A stretch of DNA of 64,000 nucleotides, taken from the NCBI GenBank assembly GCA_025738555.1, contig JAOVFP010000004.1, positions 434,001 through 498,000 of the forward strand. Reading direction: 5' to 3'. Below, piece after piece: positions 47,660 through 59,400 of the stretch. Position 1 is the stretch's first letter. The number at the start of each line of letters is the position of its first letter. Position numbers and translations under genes: made by a program. The stretch is from Cyathus striatus. Its lineage: Eukaryota > Basidiomycota > Agaricomycetes > Agaricales > Nidulariaceae. Below the pieces are notes generated by a model that was not told the DNA's origin, did not search any database, and worked only from the letters and a program-made list of their open reading frames with translations.

Positions 47660-49488
47660 AGTGTACACCAAGCCTTGATCTCGCCTAACCTTGCTGCTTG
47701 TGCACATTTGATTGTAATTTGATTTGCGACTCAGTAGGATGGCCTGCTCAAATGATTATATCGTGGATATATCATAACATCTATTGCTGGAAGCAGCATG
47801 TTCATGAGTTGCATAAGTACTGAGTACTAAGTACTTTGGTTTTTGAATTATGACAACTACAAGTTTTGTATGCAATAAGTACTACAATACACTATAAACA
47901 CTTTTAGAATCACTCTCAAACTTAAAAGCAAAATCTGTTTTTTTCCCCAATTTTTAAACAATTTCTCATATTTTTAAAGGTTAGATACTTTTTCCCCCTA
48001 TAATACCCAAATTTCGTAGCTTAGATATGCCATCCCCTTAAAATTTAGGAAAATTTAGGCATTTTTTGTCCCCCTATAGCCAGCCAAAAATCGCCATTTT
48101 GGTATCTAACCTTTGGAGGGATTATCAGGGGTCCTGGGATATCAACAAGATGGGCACATGAGTCTGTATACGTGTTCATTGGCATTGTTTGGCAATAGGC
48201 TCTGCCTGTCAATGCCAGCACGTTGAATCATTGATTCATATTCATTTGCTTGAACTTCACATCCAAGTTTGGTCTAACATGTCATCTCTTCTCAATCTCT
48301 TCTCATACTCTTTTAACACCTTCAATATGCTATGTGATGGCGTATCACTCTAGACCTCAAGAATGAACCCAGCATGTGAAGATGATTGATATCCTGTTAG
48401 GACGAAGAAACCCACGAAGTCTTGCACCCTCACTATATTTGGTGTTCTGAATGGCATTCAAAGCTTAGATGGCATGTGTAGTATAGGAACTCGTGTGTAT
48501 GGTAGGCCAGACACAATGAGGGAGTGTTGTGGTGACAGGTCTGACCTAATATTTCAGTGGAGCAACATGGAGGAAGGTGCACCTTTGTGTACTGAAGCAG
48601 GAGAACACAGGAAGTGAGTAATACTCATAGTGTTCAAACCTGCATGTTTTGCTAATCTACTAATTTGTTAGGTTGTTCTGGCCTTAAACCTCTTCCCAGC
48701 TCTTGCACAGTCCCACCATTACGATTGCAATCACCCTATCTTGAGAAGGATCCGACAGGTGTACATTGTCAGCCAGGCCACTGTCAAGCATTGGGTGCTT
48801 TCAAGCATGTGGCAGTCTATGAACAGAACCCTGTGGCTCTGTATTACCTCGTTAAGTATCAACCACTGCCATCGCAGTCGAACAACCAAACAACCACCTC
48901 TCCCTTGTGCTACATGGCACCCTGGGTGGTACTTTGCTGTAGAGCTCAATGAACACTGCTAGCATCTGAAGGTTACATCTCTTGCGGACTCCATTGTGAA
49001 AGGTGTGGGGCACTAGGGTTCTGAGTTTCAAGGTTAGTATGAGGAGAACCAGTGTGTGAGATGTTTCAACAGGTTGCGGTATAGTTTATGGCAAGTTCCT
49101 CCTTTTCTCTGCTAAATTAGTATATTCCCCATGAGCTGGCCCTCGTCAACTCTCATAGGCATTGATGCCTCCTTCCTCTCCTTCCCACTTTCTCCTCTTC
49201 ATGTACATTATCTGTGTACTATATCATTGCATACCTTTTGTTTTTCCATTATATTAAAAAAATAAAATATGAATCCTTATTTCGTTAATAGCTTAACGTG
49301 AGACTCAAATATATTCGGTGCTATCGAATTTTTGTTGACTTCAAATCTTTGTTAAAAATGTGTATGCTGTAGAAAATGTGTGTGGTACAGAAATGTTTGC
49401 GCTGCGACCAAAAATGTTTGCGCTCCATCAAAAAGTGTTTGTGCTGATCCATAAATGTTTGCGGTGCCCATTAAATGTGCACTTTGAC

Positions 49489-51805
49489 TGTCATAGTAAT
49501 ATCTAGATGTAGTCAGATTTTCCTTGAGTTGATGGAGCCACTATAAATGCTAAAGTTTTATTTTCGCTCAGATAATTTGCAGATAACAGTATCAATTTCA
49601 TGCAGGACTCAGTAAAAACAAATAACTACAAGCACTAGAGACAGAGAATGCAGATGAATTTAATGTAGTTGAAGACATAACTGAGTTTGTTCAATCCCTT
49701 CTAGATGAGAAACTCCAAGTAGATATTTGTCGACAGTGCTTAAAAGCTAGAATGATATCAAAAATATGTTACTATAATTTCTATTCATACCTGAAGTGCC
49801 TGAGTGCCCGCTAAGCTGGCTCAATGAACTGAGTTGTGAAAAGTGAGACGTGTCTATCATGTACCGGAACCATATATCTGCCTCTTTTGCTTCAACATTC
49901 AGTGCCAACGCTCAGTGTCCAGCCTTGGCTAAGTCAGGGTCCCTCCCATATCATGTCACTGCCACGGCCCACCACTGTCGATTTTCTCCTTCTGACACCT
50001 ATCTTGTGCCTACCTTTTGTCAAGAGAATATCCTTAGAATATCCTAGAGGCTACAGTCGAGGGATATTAGTTGCGAATGTGAACAGTTGGACATTGATCA
50101 GGGGGAAAAGGTTCATGTTTCGCTCACCTGAATGAACACACAACAGGTCTCACGAGTCGAAGAAGATGATGGAGTTCTTAAAATCTTAGGAATGGGGCTT
50201 TATTCTACTTGACGAGGTCCACGTCGTTCCAGCTTGTTCTCAGCCTCTCGTTTTGTTCTTCTTTGTCATCTTTGTTGCTCCCCATCACTCTCGGCTCTCA
50301 CAGTGGGTTCCACTCATTCAGAAACATTCCAGAACTTCGAAACGAAGTTCTGGCTCTTATTGTGTTGTCATCGCTCTCATTTACATCACTAACACCTTAT
50401 TTTACAACCTTAGGACCTTAATGCTAGATGAATGTGCCAGCGGCATATCATCAAAGTTTGTGGTGTGGCTACTCCAAGGGAAAGTTAAAAAGGAGTGCTC
50501 AGTGAACTCAGAAAGTCGCACGAGTCAAGAACATCACATGAGACCATTGAAAAGTGGCACATAGTTGGTGGTACTTTTATTATACTTGCTTATCAACAGG
50601 GGAAATCAGGTCATATGTCCGTTGTGAGGAGTGTTCCAGAAGGTTTAGGTACTGTCTGGGCTTTGGATGTGGTGACTTGGGCAGTTTTGAGGGTAGGGCT
50701 TGTAGATATTAAACGCCCTTGTGGGGATTGAACTCAAAGGCTGTTGAGTAGTACATGTGCTTACCAAAAGTGATAGTAACTGAACAAAATTCCCACACAA
50801 AATGAGAATGATTTCTCGTATTGTCTGGCATGTAGCATATTATGTATGGATTAGAATACGTTGAAACTCTGTAAATATGTTCTTTGTATTTCATTTTAGT
50901 ACGTGTGGAAATTAGGGCTTGCTAGGTGATATATGTGACATGCTATAAGGTATTATTGTTTGAAGCCGCATTTTCATCAGGGATATAATTCATTGATCAA
51001 CAGAACTCTTTTCGGGTTATGGAATAGCTCGGAACTTCTCTGAGACATAACATGCATGTAGTAATATGTGATACAAAAGTTATGGATAAATTACTTCGTT
51101 TTCTGGTCGAATATTAGAGCAATAAGTGTGACCACGCATAATTAGTTCATGTGTTTCATTCCCTAAGAGTGAATAGCATCCTCTATCTGTTCTGATAACA
51201 AATCTTTTTCATAGGAATCATTTGAAGTAAATAATATGTACATATCTATGAGCTACTGTAGCGTCAGAGCAGTCTATATCACATAAAAATATTTTATTTC
51301 TATTTCAGTCAAGCCTGACAAATGGGAAGGTACATAAAAAAATTATTATATCTCGATACACAGATGGTTTTAGCTTACAATATTTTACCATAATGTACTA
51401 CATATATATTGCATTATGTATGTAAGATATCATGAGGGATCATACATAATCATGACTTCTGTAACCTATTTCTTACATTGCATGTCAAATATAGCTGATA
51501 AAATAAACTGTGTAGATCACACCACTAACACAATGTAATATGTTCTACATTCGCATTTATATAGATTACACAAAGAGAAATACATAGACAAAATTTGAAA
51601 GTGTTCAGCACAGCGAGTAATGCACTACATTTCAGTTCGATCAAGAACACCTTGCATTCTGTGTGGGAAAAATGTTTGTTTACCATCACTTTTGGTAAGC
51701 ACATGTATACAAGGGACATTCAGGTGCCAGGCATGTCCCTCAGATCACCGTAAAATAAAACATAAACTTGAGTTGCGATATAACTGTAACTGTACTATCA
51801 TAATT
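49489..51805. other. No gene recognised
   Basis: AT-rich sequence between the nest and the alpha-kinase gene. Open frames at 49,836-50,135, 50,209-50,564 and 50,495-50,731 lack recognisable motifs. The 3' untranslated part of the kinase gene may lie below 51,806. Confidence 0.35.
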
Positions 51806-54437
51806 TCAGTTAACTTCGCTGTTCTGCATTTCGTCATGTGTATCTTCCTGTGCTGCATTTTGTACCCTACCCAGCATCTCCCCCTCTGATTCCACTTCCA
51901 CTTCCACTTCCACTTCCACTTCCACATCCACTTCCACTTCCACATCCACATCTGCTTCTGCATCCACTTCTGCATCCTCCTGTGCATCCTCATTTATTTC
52001 GTCTGCTATATTCTCATCATCATTGGCTGCTATGACACCTGGAAGATCATCAAACGAGTCTGGTACAATGTTCAGTCTATATTGACAAACAGATAATGAA
52101 AATTAATACCTTTCAAGCTTTCTATCTGGTCAATAAGCTTAGCAGTGATGACAAGCTTGAGTTTTTTGCAAATTGTGTTGCACTTATGCTGCATGCAAAA
52201 TGTCTTCATTCCTTTGATACCTTTGTCTCCAAGTCCCATTGTACAAAATATGCTGGAATTTTTATAAGATGATATGGCTGAATAAATGAGAAAGCCACAC
52301 CTGTGTGCCATTATATCAAATAAAGTAATTGCATCTGCAGCATGAATGCAATCCTTGATTACTTGTGTATCGATTCCTAATGTAGTTAAGTAATGTAATT
52401 AGAGAATATTGTCAAGAAGATATGTGATGATGTAAACCTTGAATTTGAATCAATAAGTGCAAAATGAGCAAATGCATCACAAGTCTTTCTGGCAAAATCA
52501 TTGTTTGTGCCTGCAGAATCTGTTCCAGAGAACTTCTTCATCTTATGATGATTGAGGAGACAATCTACGAGCCAGCTTGTCCCCAACTCAGGTCCATTAG
52601 ATACGAGCAGTATAAATGAATCAGCTATTGTTAACCAATAGGCACAAGTGTGAGTGCAAAATTATACCATATATTGGAATGCCATTGTTTTTGGCTATCT
52701 TAGAAAATTCTGAAATTGCTTCCTTTATAGTCAACTGACAAACAAGTTCTTCTTTCAAATGTTGAAGATTCTCTTCCTTCGATGGAGCACTATAATACCC
52801 TACATCATAAAATGATTTTGCTGCATAATATGTACTGGAGTGGGTAAAACGCAACTAAACAAAAATATGTTAAGTATTGCATTCTAAGGATGAAATAATT
52901 GTAATTCTTACTTTAAAGGCATTTTTTGTCTTCCCGGAACTAAATTTAATTTTGTCAATCAATACTGTGAATGTCTCTGTTAACTCCTCCCAGATCACAT
53001 CCCCTGATGACCCATCTAAAGAAACAGTAAGCTTTTTAACAGTAAACCTCTCTTGATTGCTATTAGGCATTGGGCATGCCAAAGATACAATTTTGTTGTT
53101 GTAACGTGAATTACTGTTAGGTCCTAGATAAAACAGAACATCGAGGGGAACAAGAATATTAAATATGCTAACGCTGAATAAAATGATGCTACACACACTT
53201 GTACAAATGAACCATTGAGTCTGTCTCTGAAGGATGCTGTTTTCATTTTGAGCTTTCATTTGTAATGTAATCCTTTACGTGTGTTAAGTTCTGTATACAT
53301 TAAATATCTTGTTGTCGAGAAAATAAACTTACATCATTATCATCATCAAGGTCCTCAGCACTCTTAGTACCTTTAGGAGGATATTTAACATGGGCCTCTA
53401 GCTTGAGGGTCATAGTTTTCACATGCTTAAGTTGCACGAAAAGCCCAGGCTGTACAGTTGATGCAGCCCACAAGTCTCAAAGTGTTGTACCCTCAATTTT
53501 TGAAATTGAGTCGATGATACAGTGGCTCTGTGTGTAATAGAGAGAAAAGTCATCACTAGCATCAAAAGAGAGATGTTAGCAGTACAAATGCGATAAATAA
53601 ATTGTGATTATCATACCTAGATTGAAGATGATAACTATGCTCTCTACTATAAATTCCATCTAGATAGACAAAAATATTATTTTCGACATCACTCCAAAGT
53701 CGTGTTTCTTCATAAGAGACCACCATCTGCACATCAAATGGTGTGATAGTGCCTTTGTGACTGCGATTTACAATCTTTCTCACCTATGCATTTGCATTGA
53801 ATACTTTAAGTGCATATATTAAATTGAGAACCAATACCAAAACTTACAACAATGTTTATCTTTCAAACTGCTTTCACAGTACCAAAATCTGCACCTCTAA
53901 ATTTAGGCTTTGCTACTAATGCGACTGAGTTGACATATTTAGTTGCATTTGCATATCCACTCCAAAAGTCCTTAAAGACTGCCTGTGCAGTTTGAGATCT
54001 AGGCTATTATATATTATTATCAACAAATAATCATACAGAAAATAATAATGAAATCATACATCATTTTCATCAGGTTCTTGATGAGACCTCTGGTATGGAT
54101 TTTAGTATGGGGCGGCCTGGGGTCCATGCGCTCGTGGGTTAGTGGGATGATTCATTGCATAGTGAAGATCATGATTGCTGCCCTGGGAGGCAAGTGGCAG
54201 TGAAGCTTGAGATTGATCTCTAGGGAACGCTGATGGGGGGGGCATAGAAGCAGAATTTTCCTGATCCTTGCACTTATAGCATTGGGTTGACTTCAAAAAC
54301 TCGAAGCATTGGCTGCAGTCAATGTAATGTGGCCATTCAGCTCGAGCAGTATTACTGGGAGCAGAACCAATACAGTCCTGGTATTGCTCCCCCTCCAGAA
54401 AACAGTAGAATTGAGAACAACCAGTACAATATGTCAT
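51806..54437 (-). pseudogene. Alpha-type protein kinase gene, decayed
   Basis: The N-terminal exon (54,437-54,1xx) has a Cys-rich zinc-binding pattern (MTYCTGCSQFYC...IDCSQCFEFL...CYKC). The kinase domain follows over several exons. HSSTYYAAKSFY has the ATP-contacting Lys (about 52,820). LKEELVCQLTIKEAISEFSKIAKNNGIPIYG follows. GTSWLVDCLL, KKFSGT and DAFAHFALIDS are at about 52,450-52,575. GLGDKGIKG and HKCNTICKKLKL (zinc-coordinating C-lobe) are near 52,160-52,235. The catalytic DLQG-like segment expected after AFAHF was not found. In-frame stops: TAA 54,102-54,104, TGA 53,863-53,865 and TGA 53,477-53,479. The last two fit CGA to TGA. An acidic tail ends at TGA 51,806-51,808. Alpha-kinases are strongly expanded in Agaricomycetes. 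Confidence 0.72.
51890..51985 (-). repeat. CCACTT hexamer array encoding an acidic tail
   Basis: CCACTT and CCACAT units recur about 12 times on the plus strand. On the complement, in the kinase frame, they read alternating Val-Glu and Val-Asp codons, giving a VEVEVDVE-type tail. Confidence 0.85.
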
Positions 54438-56036
54438 GATTTGATCAGATAGAGAGCTAAATAGAAAATGTGTAGTGTGAATGAGTATTGTGATTAAATG
54501 TAATAAAGTATAACTTTATGCTCACTGTTTTCACTTGAAATAATACTTGTATTCTATCAAAACAATTGAAGTTAGTCAAATTCTAATATATACAGGATAA
54601 ATATACCTTATTCAATGAATCCAACAGACAAGGATGTGAGGTTAAACAATGCAGTGACAATAATAAACTATATGCGATCTTGAAGGTAAAAAGCAGAGCA
54701 GCAATAGTTGGTAAACAGTAAGACTTGGAGTCATGTAGTCCAGTCAATTTCCTCTGGCCATTTATATAGTAAAAGACGAGCTCAGAGAAATCTTTCCAAG
54801 ATGTAAAATGATTGCATAAGTCCCCAATGGTAAAATTGGAAGAGTGTAGAGCATGCAGTTTGCCTGCGATGTGAATCTCTTGTTTTTCATTACCATACCT
54901 CACTAGAACTGGAGGATCAACAGATGTCGTTCCACTCGCATATTCTTTGTCGAGAAGATACCCCCAAGCTAGTATCTTCCTCCACAAGAGCATTGGAGAC
55001 ATTAGACCCCTACTAAGATTTAGAATGATTGAATGAGTTCCCAATGATAAAATTCAAAATTTTTATTGGAATTGATATGAAATTTGTTGAAACTTGATAC
55101 AGAACTATAGTTTAGTAGCTTGAACATGGTTTAATGCTGACTGGTTTGAGTGCATATGTTTCTGGCCATAGATTCCAATCTAACTGAGAGCATGGATCTA
55201 AAACTACAATTTTGCGATTGAGTTAGAGAATTTCAATCAACGAAAATCAATACATTCTATTATGTAGCAATATATGACAAGCCTGTAATGAACTCTCAAA
55301 TACTATTGAAAGTCGGGGTCATGTTCCACTAGGTTCTGCTGCACATGGAACCAGTCAATTTACCAGTCACCACTACCACAGCCTCAGAATTACTGCTAAA
55401 ATGATCTGAAGTATCATACAATATTAAGTACCCAGTACTTACTGTGGAGGATGCATTAAAGATGCACTCATATGCAGGCTAATGACTGGGACACGAAGAA
55501 CAGTGTAGAGGTAATATTATACAACACAGAAACAAGGGGCTCTCTGCTGCTCTCACAGCACTTGAGGGCCAGGTGCAAGGCAAGGCAGGCGTTCACTGGA
55601 CAGAGACTGTTGAACATGTGCACATGCCTGCAGCACTGGTCACAAGACCCTATTTGGCTGGGGCAACTAAAAAAAAAAGTCTATCACAGCTGTATTCATT
55701 CACACAATATGAAAATGGCCCTCAGGCCTCATTAATTCATTTGTTACAGACGACAAACCATGCCAAGCAAGGTCACTAATTCATTAATTCATTTGCTAAT
55801 GCTAGCACTCAGCATTCAAAACCAATAGCACTCAATATCCATGACAACCATCCCAGGATCTTTGTAATTCATTTCTACCTTATAATTTATTCTAGATCCA
55901 GATTCTGATCCATACTTGACAGTTTCATACAGTTCAATGGCTTCTTTATTTTAACTAATATATGTAGTGCTGTTGCAAAGACTTACAATATTGGATTGTC
56001 TTGCTTTCTTTCTCTACCCCCTTTCATGCTTTGAGT
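54438..56036. other. No recognised gene; one hypothetical frame
   Basis: A 153-codon minus-strand frame at 54,583-55,044 has several hydrophobic stretches but no motif I recognise. It could be an upstream exon of the kinase locus or unrelated. The rest to 56,036 is AT-rich and without coding signs. Confidence 0.35.
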
Positions 56037-58883
56037 ATGGTAAAGAAACACAATCTTAGTGCTGGTAGTATGACCAAAAAGAAGGATGGCAGACCCACTG
56101 GCATTGTCGGTACTAATCAGCATCATGATCATCCCATTTGTAAGTTACTTAATGTCCTTACTTTCATGACCATAAATATTTCTAACAAAACTGGATCAAG
56201 ACCTTGCAAACTTAGCTGAGATTCTTCAAGGGTACATTTATGCAAGAGTACTACAGAAGGACATTCCTGAACATCTATCGAAAGAACATGGAATTCAAAT
56301 AGGGTAGGTGCTCTATGGGCCTACAGATTTTGATGTTGCCCTAGATTTGATGTTGCCAAAAGTGACATTGCCTGGCATTGCATGTGATGTTGCATGACAT
56401 TGCTTATTTATTTTTGATGTTGCTACATATATTAGTGCTGAGGTCCTGTGTTCAAGTCCCAGCTGTGTAGTTAGTAATAAATACAGTAAATAAGTAGGAT
56501 TGCATAAGATGGATGTTCTTTTATTTTAATAATATATATTAGCACTGGATGGGGGGTGGGGAGAAGGTATAACAAATAATACTTACATTCCCACAGTGAA
56601 ATACATACATTTTGTCACTTGTGTACAATACTTCTAATACTAATTAGATTTTAGCTGGCTGGTAGTTTTGTAAATTTATGATATATACTAATAGCAAATA
56701 GAGATTGGTAGAGATACATGCACTCTACTCATTTTTATACATGTTATAGAAATCTGAAAATAAGGATTTTGACGTTGCCTGGCATTGCCAATCTGAGAAT
56801 TGACATTGCCGTGACATTGCTTGATGTTGCTGGCATTGCTGGACGTTGCCTGACATTGCTGTGATGTTGCTGTGACATTGCCGGATAGCATTGCCGTGAT
56901 GTTGCCGGACGTTGCCTGTGACGTTGCTTGACGTTGCCTTTGACATTGCTGGAGGGCGAACGTTATTTTCATTATGTAATCAGCTGATGCACACACCGAC
57001 GCACTGTTCACATGTTCTCTCACTTTCTCCCTCCAATGCAGATACACTTGTACATTGCCTCAACACCGCAATTACTCAAGAGTAACTCAAGATTGTCAGT
57101 ATTTCATACTACCAAGACCTACTGAATACGATAATTTGCTTTACCAAAGGCCATGTCACCACCTCAAGTCCCTCTCCTGAAGTTTTTATCTTACAAATTT
57201 TCTTTCAATTCATTGGTATGCTTTATGTTTCAAACTTTCCCTTTTTCTTTCAATAATCTACAACCTCAACACTATTAATTTCCGCTTTATTCAACTATTC
57301 TTCATTAGGTACTCTCTTTATTTAAATTTTATTTGAAGTCCATGTATCTACTCCCCTGAATTCAGTGAAAATATTCTCCCCCTTTCTCAACACCTTAGAA
57401 CACCCAGGTCGAACGGATGTTCAACGGACTCGCTTACGATTTTATTATTTAGGCATCAACACATTCTTGGGCCTTGCACTGCGCTGGCGTTGCCTGTGAC
57501 GTTGCCTGGCGTTGCGTGATGTTGCTACGCGAGATTTGACGTTGCCAGTGAGGCAACGTCATGGCAACGTCAAAATCTGGGCAATGTCAAAATCTAGTAG
57601 CCCGGTGCTCTATATCTTAATTCAACTTTCTGATTTTGACATATAGACCATGACTGATGCTAGATTGAGAACAGTTCAAAAGTATGTGAAAGAACTTGGT
57701 ATTGTTACTGCACGATGCAATGGGCTAACTTCAAATCAAAAGGAACATGCTATAGAGTTGATTTCGATGGATGATCCTACTGGAAGATGGGGAGGTCGGT
57801 TAGTGCAAGAGAAGCTAGCACACCAGTCAATTCATATTCCAAGGTATGTTCTAATTATTTAAATTTTTTGTTCCTCCAAACTTGCAATTTGCTTAGGGCG
57901 GAGGTTTTGGAATTACGTCGAACACTAGATCCTGTAGCAGCAGCAGCTCGATATCTCGTTACACGAAAGGTTCATCATAAAGGGATATGGTCCATCGGTC
58001 CCAATGAGGAGTGGTGTGTCGATGGTCATGAGAAACTCCTTAACTGCATGGGTATCGCAATATGGGGAATCATTGATAAATTTAGTCGCATGGAACTTTC
58101 ACTTGTTGCTATGCCGAACGCACGAATACAACAAATCCCACCTGTTCTATTTCTTCGTCTTGTCAAAGAGAAAGGAGGTTCGTGCATTCTGAGTATTATT
58201 CACCCGTCCTGTTTCTGAATGATTACAGGTATGCCTTTGACAGTTACTGGTGATAAGGGGTCTGAGCTTGGTATTCTGATTTCCCTTGTAACAACGATGA
58301 GGTTTAGGGTTTTATATCTATATGTTCCTAATACTGATTAATTGTCACGTATAGACAAAAGTTGCAGCTGTTTCTCCCAGAAGATCAACTTCCTGCATTC
58401 AGAGCTGTTAAGAGCACGTACAATATCATGCGAGAACGAGGTTGGAGACCGATATGGGAAAAGGAGTTATCTAATGTAGCTCATGAATACCAGGCCGGTG
58501 AAATGGCATCTGGATTTGTTGAATCTGACAGCATCCACTCGTAAGTCTAATTCTTATCTTAACTGCACAAGTATCTTTAAATGTACCCTAACACTTAACT
58601 TTTACTTAGTGTGGTTTCCTCATGGTTATGGGGTCGAATTGTTCAAGAACGACTTAATCAAATTATGGTCGAAAATCAAAATCATCGAATACGCAAGCAG
58701 AAGGGAATTCTTCTACCGAGTGGAGCCCGTCGAATTGACCTCTATTTAAAGCGAATGAAGTTTGGTGGAGAAGATCGACTAATCAAGACCGATGATGACA
58801 TTATAGACGATCTTCTAGATGAGTACGACAGACCAGAACTCCTCCTTTCGGAACGCCAGAGGCTGTTGCACTTTGTAGGATGA
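56037..58883 (+). CDS. Integrase-core (DDE) protein, intact, seven exons
   Basis: Exons 56,037-56,139, 56,216-56,303, 57,664-57,843, 57,897-58,177, 58,229-58,301, 58,355-58,540 and 58,610-58,883 sum to 1,185 nt in perfect phase: 394 residues with no internal stop. The N-terminal half is helical (HGIQIGLRTVQKYVKELG, a helix-turn-helix-like stretch). A retroviral-integrase-like core follows: GPNEEWCVDGHEKL (first Asp), MGIAIWGIIDKFSRMELSL, then TGDKGSELG (second Asp). The tail includes HSVVSSWLWGRIVQERLNQIM and RKQKGILLPSG. I recall such integrase-core proteins from mushroom genomes, where they are either a transposase or a domesticated relative. The third acidic residue was not assigned. No terminal repeats were found around it. 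Intron 2 (56,304-57,663) holds a transposon. Confidence 0.8.
56317..57603. mobile_element. TIR transposon (1,287 bp) with 10-bp target duplication in intron 2
   Basis: GGTGCTCTAT flanks both sides (56,307-56,316 and 57,604-57,613). Ends are GGGCCTACAGATTTTGATG and, on the complement, GGGCTACTAGATTTTGACA, followed in each by TTGCCC and further GATTTTGACGTTGCC-type words. The words TGACATTGC, TGACGTTGC and TGATGTTGC recur more than 20 times inside. No transposase. A 9-10-bp duplication with GGG...CCC ends suggests a MULE-type non-autonomous element. Confidence 0.88.
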
Positions 58884-59398
58884 TCTATATTGGTATCGGA
58901 CAACCCAAACTTAGTGCTCGAGCAGGATGGTCTGTTTTTGCGCAGATGATAGAATACTATATACAAGAAATTGCTAGCACTATGTAGATACATGATGATA
59001 TGTTACTGAAGTACTACAATCTACGAGTATTCTTTATGAATGTTATTTCATAGTAATCAATGGCCTTTATTTTCGAGGTCTGTTAGTTGCTATTTCATTG
59101 ATGGGTTTGTCAGGCTTCCATTAGCTATACTTTGACCGCCACCCTCCTTTCCATTACAAAATAGTTATATCCGCATATGCCATATAGATTGCAAAGAACA
59201 TCTTTATTCCGCTACAGCGCTAACTATTACAAGATAGAATCCGGCGTCGAGACTCAAGAGTCATAGACGCAAAACAAAGTCCTATCCATTTTACAATAGT
59301 AAGTATACCTATTCCATCATGCAACCTCGTAGTTTTGCATAAAAATGAACATTGCACGTTTAAACGTTCATTAGTACTAAGCACCACCGAGATGACTT
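58884..59398. other. No gene recognised
   Basis: Spacer after the integrase-core gene; probably its 3' untranslated region followed by unique AT-rich sequence. Confidence 0.4.
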
Positions 59399-59400
59399 TA

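Larger units (their letters stand above)
38941..48135. mobile_element. Inner TIR transposon with 8-bp target duplication (nest, layer 3)
   Basis: The left end AGGACCCCTGATAAT (then TCCTCCAAA) and the right end, read on the complement, AGGACCCCTGATAAT (then CCCTCCAAA), match at 23 of 24 positions. GGGATATC lies immediately outside both ends (38,933-38,940 and 48,136-48,143). Without the retrotransposon it is about 1.59 kb and has no coding frame. An 8-bp duplication suggests hAT-type or another 8-bp superfamily; the end sequence is not a standard hAT terminus. Confidence 0.85.
36803..49488. mobile_element. Outer foldback-like transposon with long diverged inverted arms (nest, layer 1)
   Basis: The left end GTCAAAGTGCACATTTA (36,803-36,819) is mirrored at 49,472-49,488. 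Further inside, the arms keep matching in inverted order. GCAAACATTTTTGG-type units lie at 37,357-37,480 and 49,390-49,470, the TTGTCCTA...GGGTTCATTCTT block at 38,660-38,700 and about 48,360-48,405, and GTGCTGGCATTG...CCTATTGCCAAA at 38,816-38,850 and about 48,185-48,222. Arms are about 1.3-1.6 kb with a loop of roughly 0.1-0.2 kb once the insertions are removed. The native element would be about 2.95 kb. It has no transposase frame, and no target duplication was recognised. Confidence 0.7.
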
